A DNA stretch of 35,306 bases, taken from Prolixibacteraceae bacterium UBA5740. GTDB lineage: Bacteria > Bacteroidota > Bacteroidia > Bacteroidales > Prolixibacteraceae. The stretch is from the NCBI GenBank assembly GCA_002419285.1, contig DIFU01000142.1, positions 1 to 35,306 of the forward strand. The letters run 5' to 3'. The position numbers were made by a program, and so were the translations under genes. A model generated the notes under the pieces. The model made no database searches and was not told where the DNA came from. It saw only the letters and a program-made list of their open reading frames with translations. Below, one piece after another: positions 1-8,730 of the stretch (position 1 is the first letter of the stretch; each line of letters begins with the position of its first letter).

Positions 1-866
1 CCAGGTTATCAGTTAAGCGAATGGTTGAGGGATTTTATAAGGATTACCACCAGCCAGTTGATGAAGAACTGTTCGTTTCCTTGCTTCCAGTTTTGGGCAA
101 ATTGCCTGCTTCCTTTCAGCCATCTGAACTAATGAAGGTAATTGAAAAAAATGCTTCACCTGAGCAACTGCTAAAGTTTTATCGGAAGTCGATCCTGACT
201 GACCCGACAAAGGTTGCTTCCCTGATAGAAAGCGGATCAGTCAAAAAAATGAAGGCCCTTTCGAAGGATCCGGTTTTCGCATTATTCGCTGGCATACGAT
301 CATTCTATGACACACAGATTAATCCATCTATCCGAGTCATTGAGGAAGATATTGAAACAAGGATGAAACCTTATATGGCCGGGATCATGGAGATGAAGGA
401 AGGTCAGATGTTTTACCCGGATGCGAATTCCACCTTGCGAGTTGCTTATGGTCGTGTTGAGGGATATCAACCTAAGGATGGAGTCGTTTTTAAGCACTAT
501 ACCACACTAGAAGGAATAATGGAAAAGGATAATCCTGAAATCTATGACTACGATGTTCCTGCCAGACTAAAAGAGCTTTTCCATACCAAGGATTATGGCT
601 CTTATTCCGATAATGGGGAGCTACCTGTATGCTTTGTGGCATCTAACCATACAACAGGTGGAAACTCTGGTAGTCCTGTTATCAATGGGGAGGGGCATCT
701 GATTGGGATAAACTTTGACAGATGTTGGGAAGGTACAATGAGCGATATCATGTTCGACCCGGAACAATGCCGCAACATTGCACTGGATATGCGGTATGCC
801 TTATTCATTATCGACAAGTTTGCCGGTGCCGGGTACCTTCTAAATGAAATGGAACTGATCAGGTAG
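1..866 (+). CDS. S46 family dipeptidyl peptidase, C-terminal part (DPP11-like), 5' truncated
   Basis: The reading frame is open to the left edge of the window, so only the last ~287 residues are present; the ATG at 21 is internal. S46 peptidases are Bacteroidetes exported or periplasmic serine exopeptidases that release dipeptides from oligopeptides, typically in asaccharolytic species that live on amino acids. The nucleophile motif GGNSGSP is at about 657-674, with the catalytic Ser codon at 666-668. The following stretch (IGINFDRCWEG, then a segment ending near the C terminus with ALFIIDKFAG) is typical of the family end. Eighteen residues after the nucleophile lies Arg (codon 720-722). Porphyromonas gingivalis DPP11 has Arg at this position and prefers Asp/Glu at P1, whereas DPP7 has Gly and prefers hydrophobic residues. 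I therefore favour the acidic-specific type. A hairpin terminator follows at 905-952. Confidence 0.93.
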   Translation, partial: RLSVKRMVEGFYKDYHQPVDEELFVSLLPVLGKLPASFQPSELMKVIEKNASPEQLLKFYRKSILTDPTKVASLIESGSVKKMKALSKDPVFALFAGIRSFYDTQINPSIRVIEEDIETRMKPYMAGIMEMKEGQMFYPDANSTLRVAYGRVEGYQPKDGVVFKHYTTLEGIMEKDNPEIYDYDVPARLKELFHTKDYGSYSDNGELPVCFVASNHTTGGNSGSPVINGEGHLIGINFDRCWEGTMSDIMFDPEQCRNIALDMRYALFIIDKFAGAGYLLNEMELIR

Positions 867-904
867 ATGCCTTGGTCGATTGATCAGGTTTTACGAGATA
901 ATTC

Positions 905-952
905 AACCGGGAATGGAAATGGCTGAAAGGCAGTTCTATTCCCGGTTTTTTT
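905..952 (+). terminator. Rho-independent terminator after the S46 peptidase gene
   Basis: A perfect 10-bp stem (AACCGGGAAT at 905-914, ATTCCCGGTT at 938-947) encloses a 23-nt loop and runs into seven T residues (946-952). It lies 39 bases after the peptidase stop codon. A-rich sequence on the left means it could also act for the opposite-strand gene ending at 958. Confidence 0.85.
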
Positions 953-957
953 GAAAT

Positions 958-1938
958 TTAATCAGAAGGAATTTTATAGATGATTGAAATCTGTTGTGAT
1001 TGGTCCAGGTCTTTACCGTCAATCAGGTGAAATGATAGGTTAAAGCGTCCGGAAACATTGCGATGCCTGATGAAGTACCAAAGAATATCGGTTCGATTAT
1101 AATTGTTGAGACGATAAAATGGGTCACCCGAGAGGAAAGTGTGACCTTCTCCAGAGTGCAAAACGTTGCGAAGGCCAAAGTTTTTATATCTTAAGGAAGC
1201 TTCAGCCAGAAGGCTTTCTGCATAAATAAAGCCGTCGGTGACCGATCGTTCCCGATAAACCGAACCCAATACGCCAGCCATGAAATTTATGTTGAGGTTT
1301 TCTTTTTCCGCGATTTGATATCCAACCATTACCGAATATCCCAAATTGTCATTTACATGTTCCTCTGGGGTTCGATTTGCACTATGAGCCAAATGGTTGA
1401 GCAGGAGATGATTTTGTACGAAAAATTGATTCCATTGGGTTTTTCCGGAGGTGGCTGCAGTGAATGCCTCCCTTACTCCTAATCCCTGTCTGCCAGTCCA
1501 ATCCACCCAGGCATTCTGAGACCCATTATTCCATCGGATTTCACCCCTGAACCCTTCAATATTGGGACGATAATATAATAGTGTATCAGATAACATGGCC
1601 AGAGGAAAACTAACCAACCCGTTTCTTGGAAAGCTGCCAAAGTGGAATGTGGTATTGGGCTTTTCCAGCTGGTAGTATAAAATCAGCAAGGGCTTTTGAC
1701 CATTAATCGGGCTTCCAAATTCCAAAAGGTGACTAATTCCGACCCGAAATTTGTGTTCGTCGATGCTCGTGCCAATTTCGAAAGCCCCCCGTGCACCCAG
1801 AATAGTTTTTGAGATGTTTCTTCTGCTCGAAAATTCCCTGTTGTCACCAATACCTTCGAATAACAGGCCGATTTCAGGATTCTGCGACCAGGATACCATG
1901 GTAAGCAGGAAAAATAAGAAAGTGAAGGCTCTTTTCAT
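958..1938 (-). CDS. Putative exported outer-membrane beta-barrel protein, unknown family
   Basis: I do not recognise the family. The open frame extends upstream to 2064, but that would overlap the 3' end of the neighbouring gene. The ATG at 1938 begins a clear signal peptide (MKRAFTFLFFLLTMVSWSQ), so I take it as the start, giving 326 residues. The mature part has alternating hydrophobic/polar strands rich in Asn, Gly, Tyr and Phe (for example GYSVMVGYQIAEKENLNINF and LNNYNRTDILWYFIRHRN), as expected of a transmembrane beta-barrel. No catalytic motif is visible. It lies downstream of the universal stress protein gene on the same strand, with 85 bases between them. A soluble beta-rich exported protein is possible. 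Confidence 0.6.
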   Translation of the reverse strand: MKRAFTFLFFLLTMVSWSQNPEIGLLFEGIGDNREFSSRRNISKTILGARGAFEIGTSIDEHKFRVGISHLLEFGSPINGQKPLLILYYQLEKPNTTFHFGSFPRNGLVSFPLAMLSDTLLYYRPNIEGFRGEIRWNNGSQNAWVDWTGRQGLGVREAFTAATSGKTQWNQFFVQNHLLLNHLAHSANRTPEEHVNDNLGYSVMVGYQIAEKENLNINFMAGVLGSVYRERSVTDGFIYAESLLAEASLRYKNFGLRNVLHSGEGHTFLSGDPFYRLNNYNRTDILWYFIRHRNVSGRFNLSFHLIDGKDLDQSQQISIIYKIPSD

Positions 1939-2023
1939 CAGATGGCTGTTTATGATTGCTGCATTTTTGTGTTCTAAATATAACAGAAACACGGTAAATA
2001 GTGACAAAAGGAAGGAAGCATCT

Positions 2024-2833
2024 TCACTCACACAGCAGGTAGTTGTTCCGTTTTGGATTGACAATCAGCACTGGCAGATCCTTTGATTTTTTCAATATTT
2101 TCTCTTCTGGTAATCCAATCATCAAATCAAGCCATGTTACATATGAACTTCCCAGAAGGATCAGGAGGTCTGCACCAAGTTCCTGCGCAGTTTCAAAGGC
2201 TTCTTGCTGAACAGCCAAGCTGCTTTTGCTTCCTTTATAAATTTTATGTACAACGCCTGTTTTCGTTAGGTGATTTTTAAATGATAACAAGTGGGCAGTG
2301 ACACTTTTTCGGGCATCCTTGCTTTTGTCGTTTGCCCCAATGGCAATAACTTCCGATTGATGGTGTCTTCCAAAATACGCGGACCATAATAGTGAATCTT
2401 TATTTTGTTTTCGCATATCGACAGGAACCAAAACTCTTTTAAAAGTGGATAGCCGTTCAGAATGCTCATCAAGGAAAAGGAACGGGATAGGACTTGATCT
2501 CAAGGGGCGGGCGAGTTCACGGAACCTGCGTCTGCCGGCAACCAGAAGAATAACTTCGAGATCATCGGCCAGGATACGAGGTAACTGACTGCCTGGCTTC
2601 TTCAAAATGTGATAGACTGGGCGGCACTCAGGAAAATTATCTTTCACTACGGCCAATTCTCTTTGAATGATCTGATAAGATTCATTTGAAATCCCATCAC
2701 CCTTGTCAAGACCAATTATTATCAGATCTTTCCTGAAAGCCCTGCACAGTGTTAGCGCACTGGTAATCAGAAAGGTGTCGCTTTTGTGAAACGAAAGTAA
2801 TACACCTATTTTTTGAATGTCTTTCTCAGGCAT
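2024..2833 (-). CDS. Tandem-domain universal stress protein (UspA family)
   Basis: At 269 residues this fits a protein with two Usp domains. The N-terminal half starts with a beta-strand (KIGVLLSFHKSD) and contains LEVILLVAGRRRF. The C-terminal half restarts with FKRVLVPVDMRKQNKDSLL at about residue 131 and ends with the Usp-like segment LPEEKILKKSKDLPVLIVNP. Usp proteins are cytoplasmic and often bind nucleotides in stress or energy limitation. The glycine-rich ATP-binding motif near the C terminus (usually G-2X-G-9X-G[S/T]) is not clear here, so this may be a non-ATP-binding member. The gene diverges from the acyl-CoA synthetase gene; a likely -7 box lies just upstream. Confidence 0.8.
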   Translation of the reverse strand: MPEKDIQKIGVLLSFHKSDTFLITSALTLCRAFRKDLIIIGLDKGDGISNESYQIIQRELAVVKDNFPECRPVYHILKKPGSQLPRILADDLEVILLVAGRRRFRELARPLRSSPIPFLFLDEHSERLSTFKRVLVPVDMRKQNKDSLLWSAYFGRHHQSEVIAIGANDKSKDARKSVTAHLLSFKNHLTKTGVVHKIYKGSKSSLAVQQEAFETAQELGADLLILLGSSYVTWLDLMIGLPEEKILKKSKDLPVLIVNPKRNNYLLCE

Positions 2834-2857
2834 TTGTCCAGATTTCTGACAAATCTA
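2832..2857 (-). promoter_or_regulatory. Candidate promoter and inverted repeat at the start of the universal stress gene
   Basis: On the minus strand TAGATTTG (2857-2850) matches the Bacteroidetes -7 consensus TAnnTTTG. It sits 16 bases before the start codon, implying a very short leader. A 7-bp inverted repeat (ATTTGTC at 2832-2838, GACAAAT at 2848-2854) overlaps both the -7 box and the start codon, so it could be an operator or a leader hairpin. I see no convincing -33 element. Confidence 0.35.
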
Positions 2858-2931
2858 CACATTCCTTTTTGTTAGGGAAAATGATGACTGTTTGGATGAA
2901 AAATATCATGATCGCTGTAAGCGGCAATCCT

Positions 2932-2939
2932 TAACTTTG
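2932..2939 (+). promoter_or_regulatory. Candidate Bacteroidetes -7 box for the acyl-CoA synthetase operon
   Basis: TAACTTTG matches TAnnTTTG exactly and lies 22 bases upstream of the ATG at 2962, in a 128-base divergent intergenic region. A -33 TTG at the usual spacing is not obvious. Confidence 0.45.
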
Positions 2940-2961
2940 TAACCATAACTGAAACTTAGAC

Positions 2962-5022
2962 ATGATTAATAGTAAACTTCTATCCCCATCAAGCATTGCC
3001 GTTATCGGAGGTTCCAACCAGATTTCCAAGCCAGGAGGAAAGCTTTTAAAAAACCTGATAGAGAATCATTTCGCAGGGTCTTTATATGTGGTTAACCCCA
3101 AAGAGACTGAAGTTCAGGGTTTAACATGTTATCCAGATGTAAAAGATTTACCTGAGATCGATCTGGCAATTCTGGCAATTCCTGCCAGATTTTGTCCCCA
3201 GACTGCAAAAAATCTGGCAAAGGAGAAGGGTACCAGGGCATTTATTGTAATCAGTGCCGGATTTTCAGAATCCGGGCTGGAAGGGAAAAGACTTGAACAG
3301 GAATTGGTGGATGTTGTGAATTCAGTGGGCGGTACACTGATCGGTCCCAATTGTATAGGTATTATAACCGCTGAACATGCAAGCGTTTTTACATCGCCGG
3401 TTCCGAAGTTATGGAATCAAGGATGTGATTTTATCTCCGGGTCAGGAGCGACAGCTGTCTTTATAATGGAATCAGGAATTCCAAAAGGGTTGCGGTTTTC
3501 GAGTGTTTGGTCTGTTGGGAACAGTGCACAGACAAGCGTAGAGGATGTCCTAGCCTATTTGGATGAGACCTTTGATCCTACAACGAGTCCGAGGGTCAAG
3601 CTTCTTTATATGGAGACAATTGCAAATCCGGATAAGCTGCTTCATCATTGTTCTTCCCTGATCAAGAAAGGATGTCGGATAGCCGGTATAAAGGCTGGTA
3701 GTTCTTCTGCCGGAACCCGTGCAGCACAATCGCACACTGGAGCCATGGTCAGTTCAGATGCAGCTGTGGAAGCACTTTTCCGTAAGGCAGGAATTGTCAG
3801 GTGTTATGGACGAGAGGAGCTGGTAACAGTTGGGAATGTTTTTTTGTGCAAAGAGCTGAAAGATAGAAAAATGGCAATTATTACGCATGCTGGTGGACCT
3901 GGTGTAATGTTAACGGATGCATTGGAAGATGGAGGCCTGTACATCCCTGAAATCAAAGAGTCACAAGCAAAGAAGGACCTTCGTGACAAACTCTTTGCCG
4001 GATCATCTGTCGAAAATCCAATAGATTTTCTTGCCACTGGAACGGCCGAACAATTGGGAGCCATCATCGACGCATGCGAAAAAGACTTTGATGTTGATGG
4101 GATGGCTGTTATTTACGGCAGTTCTGGTCTTTACCCCGTAAGAGAGGTGTTTCAGCTTATAAACAAAAAAATGCAGGTTTGCAATAAGCCAATCTATCCT
4201 ATATTACCCTCATTGTTAGAGGTTAAGGAAGATGTAGCTTATTTTCTTTCGGAAGGGAATGTTAATTTTCCAGATGAAGTGTTGCTGGGGAAAGCCCTTA
4301 CCAAAGTGATGAATACACCGGCACCTTCAGAGGAAAAGATATTCCTAAACGGTGTTGATATTCCAACCATCAGGAGAATAGTTGACAATGCCGATCCAGG
4401 TTTTCAACCGCCAGGAGTTATTCATGAGTTATTCAAAGCTGCAGGCATTCCGGCTGTGAAGGAAATTGTTGTATATTCTGAGACCGAAGCTCTGGAGGCT
4501 GCCCGACAAATTGGATTTCCTCTCGTTATGAAGGTGGTCGGTCCCATCCATAAGACGGATGTGGGTGGAGTTGTCCTTAATGTTAGAAACGAAGTCAGTG
4601 TGACGAAGGAATTTCAACACTTGATGAAGATTCACGAAGCTAAAGCAGTGCTTGTTGGTCAGATGGCTTTTGGGACTGAACTGTTTGTCGGGGCCAAGTA
4701 TGAGCCTAGGTTTGGCCATGTGATTCTTTGTGGTTTAGGGGGCATATATGTTGAGGTAATGAAGGATGTCACTTCGGGACTTGCCCCATTAACTATGGAT
4801 GAAGCCATGTCGATGATCCAGAACTTGAAATCATATAAAATATTAGAAGGCTATCGCGGTAAACGTGGTGTAAATATCCGTTACTTTGCAGAAATTATTG
4901 TGCGCCTTTCAAGTCTGTTGCGATTTGCTACCGAGATAAAGGAAATGGATATCAATCCATTGCTTGGCGATGGTAGCAGGATTTTTGCGGTTGATGCACG
5001 AATACGAATCGAAAAACCATAA
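2962..5022 (+). CDS. NDP-forming acyl-CoA synthetase, fused alpha-beta subunits
   Basis: The 686-residue protein has the full architecture of the fused acetyl/acyl-CoA synthetase (ADP-forming) family. A CoA-binding Rossmann domain starts at SPSSIAVIGGSN (about residues 8-130). The succinyl-CoA-ligase-like domain carries the SHTGAM motif with the phosphohistidine candidate His258. A C-terminal ATP-grasp domain (about 465-680) includes GFPLVMKVVGPIHKTDVGG. The reaction is acyl-CoA + ADP + Pi <-> acid + CoA + ATP, used by peptide fermenters to harvest ATP from acyl-CoAs made by 2-oxoacid:ferredoxin oxidoreductases. One such oxidoreductase is encoded at 17569-20263, so the two may work together, although they are not in one operon. 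The acyl substrate cannot be read from the sequence. The methyltransferase gene follows after 4 bases. Confidence 0.93.
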   Translation: MINSKLLSPSSIAVIGGSNQISKPGGKLLKNLIENHFAGSLYVVNPKETEVQGLTCYPDVKDLPEIDLAILAIPARFCPQTAKNLAKEKGTRAFIVISAGFSESGLEGKRLEQELVDVVNSVGGTLIGPNCIGIITAEHASVFTSPVPKLWNQGCDFISGSGATAVFIMESGIPKGLRFSSVWSVGNSAQTSVEDVLAYLDETFDPTTSPRVKLLYMETIANPDKLLHHCSSLIKKGCRIAGIKAGSSSAGTRAAQSHTGAMVSSDAAVEALFRKAGIVRCYGREELVTVGNVFLCKELKDRKMAIITHAGGPGVMLTDALEDGGLYIPEIKESQAKKDLRDKLFAGSSVENPIDFLATGTAEQLGAIIDACEKDFDVDGMAVIYGSSGLYPVREVFQLINKKMQVCNKPIYPILPSLLEVKEDVAYFLSEGNVNFPDEVLLGKALTKVMNTPAPSEEKIFLNGVDIPTIRRIVDNADPGFQPPGVIHELFKAAGIPAVKEIVVYSETEALEAARQIGFPLVMKVVGPIHKTDVGGVVLNVRNEVSVTKEFQHLMKIHEAKAVLVGQMAFGTELFVGAKYEPRFGHVILCGLGGIYVEVMKDVTSGLAPLTMDEAMSMIQNLKSYKILEGYRGKRGVNIRYFAEIIVRLSSLLRFATEIKEMDINPLLGDGSRIFAVDARIRIEKP

Positions 5023-5026
5023 TGCC

Positions 5027-5797
5027 ATGATCATTACAAACAGTTTGCAGGATAGATTCTATTCCTCGATCGCTGCTTATTACAGCGAAATATTTCCTTT
5101 TAATCCTTCTCAAGTATCCCTGATGGAACAAATGATGGGGTCACTTCAAGGGAAAGCGATCCTGGATGTTGGTTGTGCATCGGGTGAACTGGCATATCAA
5201 TTGGCATTACGTGAAGCCAAAGTTACCGCGATTGATCTGAACAAGAGTCTTTTGGCTGATGCAAAAGAAAAGAGGTTTCATGAAAATGTTACCTATCAGT
5301 GGGCCAATATGCTCCATATCGCCCGTTTGTTCGGCAGTGCCAAATTTGATGGGGTTGTTTGTTTAGGGAACACTTTGGTACATCTAATGAACCCGATGCA
5401 GATGAGGGATTTCTTTAGTGGAGTACTGACTGTGCTGAGACCCGGCGGAAAATTTATGTTGCAGATTTTGAACTATGATAAGATCTTTGCTGAACGCCCG
5501 GCAACACTGCCATTAATTGAAACTCCTTCGGTCAGGTTTGAGAGGAATTACGTTTATGAGGAAGGAACCCGGGAAATTGATTTCATTACGCGTTTGACAT
5601 TGAAGCAGAGTGGGGAGGTGATTGACAACCAGACTGAATTACTTGGGATCGGGAGTGCCGATTTGACGCTGCTTATGGATGTGGCTGGACTCAAAGACAT
5701 TAAACTTTTTGGAGGCTTCGATGGCAGTCCATTCAGTAAAGATAAATTACCTCTTGTAATCAGTGCCTCAAAAATGGAAAAGCACGAAATCAGGTAA
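5027..5797 (+). CDS. Class I SAM-dependent methyltransferase
   Basis: The SAM-binding motif I is clear (ILDVGCASGELAYQLA), followed by the acidic end of strand 2 (VTAIDLNKSLL) and a motif IV-like segment (FDGVVCLGNTLVHL). The 256-residue length suits a single-domain small-molecule or unknown-substrate methyltransferase. The frame is open further upstream (ATG at 4964), but that start would overlap the preceding coding sequence. The ATG at 5027, 4 bases after the synthetase stop, is the better choice and implies co-transcription. The acceptor is unknown. A long inverted repeat lies immediately downstream. Confidence 0.88.
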   Translation: MIITNSLQDRFYSSIAAYYSEIFPFNPSQVSLMEQMMGSLQGKAILDVGCASGELAYQLALREAKVTAIDLNKSLLADAKEKRFHENVTYQWANMLHIARLFGSAKFDGVVCLGNTLVHLMNPMQMRDFFSGVLTVLRPGGKFMLQILNYDKIFAERPATLPLIETPSVRFERNYVYEEGTREIDFITRLTLKQSGEVIDNQTELLGIGSADLTLLMDVAGLKDIKLFGGFDGSPFSKDKLPLVISASKMEKHEIR

Positions 5798-5818
5798 GTG
5801 AAATCGAGGAAATAGAAG

Positions 5819-5879
5819 GAAACACTCATTCAATAATTCATTGTATTATAGGGTGCAATGAATTTTGAATGAGTGTTTC
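5819..5879. terminator. Long inverted repeat between convergent genes, possible bidirectional terminator
   Basis: The left arm 5819-5833 pairs perfectly with 5865-5879 (15 bp, GAAACACTCATTCAA). After one unpaired T (5834), 5835-5843 pairs with 5856-5864 (9 bp, AATTCATTG). This leaves a 12-nt loop (5844-5855), giving a 24-bp stem with one bulge. It sits exactly between the convergent methyltransferase and cysK genes. It is AT-rich and lacks a clean T tract on either side, so it is not a textbook intrinsic terminator. It could instead be a palindromic repeat element. Confidence 0.6.
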
Positions 5880-5899
5880 TTATACCTGTGTTATTTTTG

Positions 5900-6811
5900 T
5901 TAAAAGAGACCTTCAACCGATAAATATCTTTCTCCTGTGTCGTAGTTGAAAGTCAATATTTTGGATCCTTTTTTCATGTCGGGTATTTTTTTTGCCACTG
6001 CTGCCAATGAGGCACCTGTGGAAATACCAACAAACAAACCTTCCTGACGAGCAGCCTTCCTTGCAAACTCATATGCTTCCTCCTTCTCAATCTGAATAGT
6101 ACCATCGAGCAATTTGGTATCGAGAATGGCTGGAATAAAACCTGCGCCAATTCCCTGTATTGGGTGCGGTCCTGGATTTCCTCCACTTATGACTGGTGAT
6201 GCCATCGGTTCAACGGCATAAACCTTAAGATGTGGAAAGTTCTGTTTCAGGATGCGTGACACCCCTGTAATATGACCTCCGGTACCAACGCCGGTTATCA
6301 GGAAATCAAATCCGTCGGGGAAGTCGGAAAGTATTTCAATTGCCGTATTCTTTGAATGAGTATCGGCATTTGCCTGGTTTTCAAACTGCATGGGAATCCA
6401 TGAATTGCTTATCTCGTTAGCTAGCTCCCGTGCTTTCGCGATGGCTCCCTTCATTCCCTGTTCCCTGGGAGTAAGAACCAACTCAGCTCCATAGGCGGAA
6501 AGAATCCTCCTGCGTTCTACCGACATAGACTCAGGCATTGTTAAAATGAGCCTGAATCCTTTCACTGAAGCAACCATTCCCAGGCCTATCCCGGTATTGC
6601 CGGAAGTGGGTTCGATTATGGTACTTCCTGGACCGATTATTCCCCTGGCTTCAGCATCTTCGACCATAGCGAATGCAATTCGGTCTTTAATACTCCCTCC
6701 CGGGTTAGAACGTTCCAATTTGGCCCAAACTTCATACCCCTCAGGGTATAACCGGTTAATGCGCAGATGAGGCGTATTCCCGATTGCTTCCAGCATGTTG
6801 TTTAATTTCAT
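5900..6811 (-). CDS. cysK: Cysteine synthase A (O-acetylserine sulfhydrylase)
   Basis: This pyridoxal-phosphate enzyme makes L-cysteine from O-acetyl-L-serine and sulfide in the cytoplasm. The 303 residues are the normal length. The PLP lysine is K42 in NPGGSIKDR, and the substrate-binding loop PTSGNTG lies at about residues 68-74. The phosphate loop GVGTGGHITG and the late GISTGAS motif are intact. The gene appears monocistronic: a terminator-like hairpin lies just upstream (6839-6867) and the long inverted repeat (5819-5879) lies downstream. A cystathionine beta-synthase-like role is less likely because there is no regulatory extension. Confidence 0.96.
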   Translation of the reverse strand: MKLNNMLEAIGNTPHLRINRLYPEGYEVWAKLERSNPGGSIKDRIAFAMVEDAEARGIIGPGSTIIEPTSGNTGIGLGMVASVKGFRLILTMPESMSVERRRILSAYGAELVLTPREQGMKGAIAKARELANEISNSWIPMQFENQANADTHSKNTAIEILSDFPDGFDFLITGVGTGGHITGVSRILKQNFPHLKVYAVEPMASPVISGGNPGPHPIQGIGAGFIPAILDTKLLDGTIQIEKEEAYEFARKAARQEGLFVGISTGASLAAVAKKIPDMKKGSKILTFNYDTGERYLSVEGLF

Positions 6812-6838
6812 TGTTTAAATATTTTGGATTAAAATTAA

Positions 6839-6867
6839 AAAAGGCCTTCCACAATGGAAGGCCTTTT
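6839..6867 (-). terminator. Rho-independent terminator downstream of the PepSY gene
   Basis: A perfect 13-bp stem (AAAAGGCCTTCCA at 6839-6851, TGGAAGGCCTTTT at 6855-6867) has a CAA loop. Read on the minus strand it is followed by a long T-rich tract, as expected for termination of the leftward transcript from 8571. Confidence 0.85.
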
Positions 6868-7011
6868 CGGTTATTTGCACAAAAAAATATTTTCTAAATC
6901 AGCCTATTATCCTTCCATTTGCGGTTTTTGGAAATCACAGCAACAACAAACGGCAGTATTTGGCATCAAAATTTTCATATATACAAGAATAATACAAAAA
7001 ACTCTTATTTG

Positions 7012-8571
7012 CTATTTGTGAATATGATTTTTTTGTAAACTTTTGGAAGTATCCTTTCGGTATGCCATCCACCAAATGAAGAATCCACTTATCAGAACAA
7101 TAATAATGCATAATCCGGCTAAAGGGACAATTAATATATAAAAGGGACCAATAAGGTGCTCGAAAATGCGGCCTGTGTGGATTTCCAGTGCTGCATTCCA
7201 CCACGATGTAGGTGTTTTTGTGACCATTTCAGCAGTCATTTGTGGAAATTTGGAGTGAGGGCTTAGCGCTGTTGCACCATGATTATAGTCAAACCAGAAT
7301 GCCCCTGTTTCTCGGGATTTTATCCATCCGGCAACCATGTGGGTTCCAATAGGTCTGCCTGCAGGGTTAGCCAACGCCGCAGGTTTGCCGGTCATAAAGT
7401 CAATCAGGGCTCCACTATGCATATTCCATGCATACATTCCGGTAAATGATCCTAATAGGTATGTGTCAGGTGAAATTGGTTCCAGAACGTTTAGTCCCAT
7501 TACACTTACAGGGGGTTGATTAACAGTTGGCACAGGTGGCTGTGACAGACTTTCGTCAAGCAGATAAAATCCTTCGGAGGTTGACAAAAGGTATATGTTT
7601 AGTGAATCATTCCAGTGGATCCTTCTATGTTTGTCATGCCAGGCATTGTTATTGTCGAGATGTGTGTAGGGTATAATTCCGACTTGTTTGCTGGCAATTG
7701 GAATAAGCAAGGGAGGTCGTAAAAACATACCAGCAATCGTGTTGACTATCAAAAAAATAATCGCAAGATAGCCGATCACGTTATGCCAATGAAGATTCCA
7801 TCTTTTAGACGAGACTAAACTTTGAACCGGAATATTCTTTTCTTTTCTTCGTTTGATCCATTTTGGATAGAAGAAATGTAGTAAACCTGAAACGGAAAGC
7901 CAAATAATCACAATACCTAATAAATCAACAAACAGTCTGCCCGCCATTCCAAACAATTCCCCGCTGTGTAATTCCCATAAAGTGTTGAACAGTCCAATTT
8001 TCCCTTCATATCCAATTGGGGCAGGCAATTTGGTTGGGATCATGTTTTGAAGGTCTCCGGTTTTAACCAGATGATTCCTGGTCAATATCATTAGTGTGTC
8101 GTCTTTCATAGTCAGGTCCACAACTCGCTCCTCTTTCAGTGGAAGTGGAATTTTATGCCAGCTAACGTCATGTTTTTCTGTGACATAGAGACCAAAGTGT
8201 GTCGCAGCGACCAATTGGGATCCCATAGATTTCAGAGAATATATTTTTCGTTTGTCAATACCTTTCGGAAATCCCTGATTGAAATCCTCAAATTGATCAA
8301 ATTGATTATTGGTGAGCCAAATCCCTATATTGCCATATATCAATAAAGAATCATTTCCGATTTCAAGTGATCCCCTGGCGGCTGCAAGATTCCAGTTTTT
8401 GTATTGGTAGCCTGGAGGCATAAGCTTTCTGGGAATGTCAAATGATGAAAAGGTTTCCCTATGATTGAGCACGATCCCGGAGAGTGCGTATAAAATTGCA
8501 AAGAAGGAAATTATAATGCCGGGCCATTTATGAAATTTTTTAAATAATCTGATCAGCTTTGCTTTCTTCAT
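7012..8571 (-). CDS. PepSY-associated transmembrane-helix protein (four TM segments)
   Basis: The 519-residue inner-membrane protein has hydrophobic segments at about 16-36, 213-234, 265-285 and 477-502. Two large polar regions between them are likely periplasmic. The layout, the N-terminal FHKWPGIIISF and the paired motif ending in NLHWHNVIGYLA match the PepSY_TM family. Conserved-looking histidines sit at membrane edges (H14, H37, H202, H261, H263, H465, H472) and could bind heme or metal. Some relatives are linked to iron uptake or membrane electron transfer. The N-terminal domain (about 65-185) resembles a small beta-propeller fragment. It lies downstream of the porin and nitrite reductase genes on the same strand, but a terminator-like hairpin (8653-8686) suggests a separate transcript. 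The exact function is unknown. Confidence 0.8.
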   Translation of the reverse strand: MKKAKLIRLFKKFHKWPGIIISFFAILYALSGIVLNHRETFSSFDIPRKLMPPGYQYKNWNLAAARGSLEIGNDSLLIYGNIGIWLTNNQFDQFEDFNQGFPKGIDKRKIYSLKSMGSQLVAATHFGLYVTEKHDVSWHKIPLPLKEERVVDLTMKDDTLMILTRNHLVKTGDLQNMIPTKLPAPIGYEGKIGLFNTLWELHSGELFGMAGRLFVDLLGIVIIWLSVSGLLHFFYPKWIKRRKEKNIPVQSLVSSKRWNLHWHNVIGYLAIIFLIVNTIAGMFLRPPLLIPIASKQVGIIPYTHLDNNNAWHDKHRRIHWNDSLNIYLLSTSEGFYLLDESLSQPPVPTVNQPPVSVMGLNVLEPISPDTYLLGSFTGMYAWNMHSGALIDFMTGKPAALANPAGRPIGTHMVAGWIKSRETGAFWFDYNHGATALSPHSKFPQMTAEMVTKTPTSWWNAALEIHTGRIFEHLIGPFYILIVPLAGLCIIIVLISGFFIWWMAYRKDTSKSLQKNHIHK

Positions 8572-8652
8572 TATAAAAACACCAAAAAATTAATTTGTCA
8601 TTTTATCCAGACTAATGGATAAGGTTTGCCTCCAAGATGCGACAGGTATGAT

Positions 8653-8686
8653 AAACCCGGAATCAGGATTTTCCAACTCCGGGTTT
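8653..8686 (-). terminator. Hairpin terminator downstream of the porin gene
   Basis: A perfect 9-bp stem (AAACCCGGA at 8653-8661, TCCGGGTTT at 8678-8686) has a 16-nt loop. It lies between the leftward porin gene (ends at 8731) and the leftward PepSY gene (starts at 8571). Confidence 0.65.
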
Positions 8687-8730
8687 TCAGGGGACAAAGA
8701 TAAAAAATTATAAAAAGATGTTTTAGTAGT

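Noticed and set aside
1939..2064. N-terminal extension of the putative outer-membrane protein to 2064
   Set aside because: It would overlap the universal stress gene and bury the signal peptide that begins at 1938.
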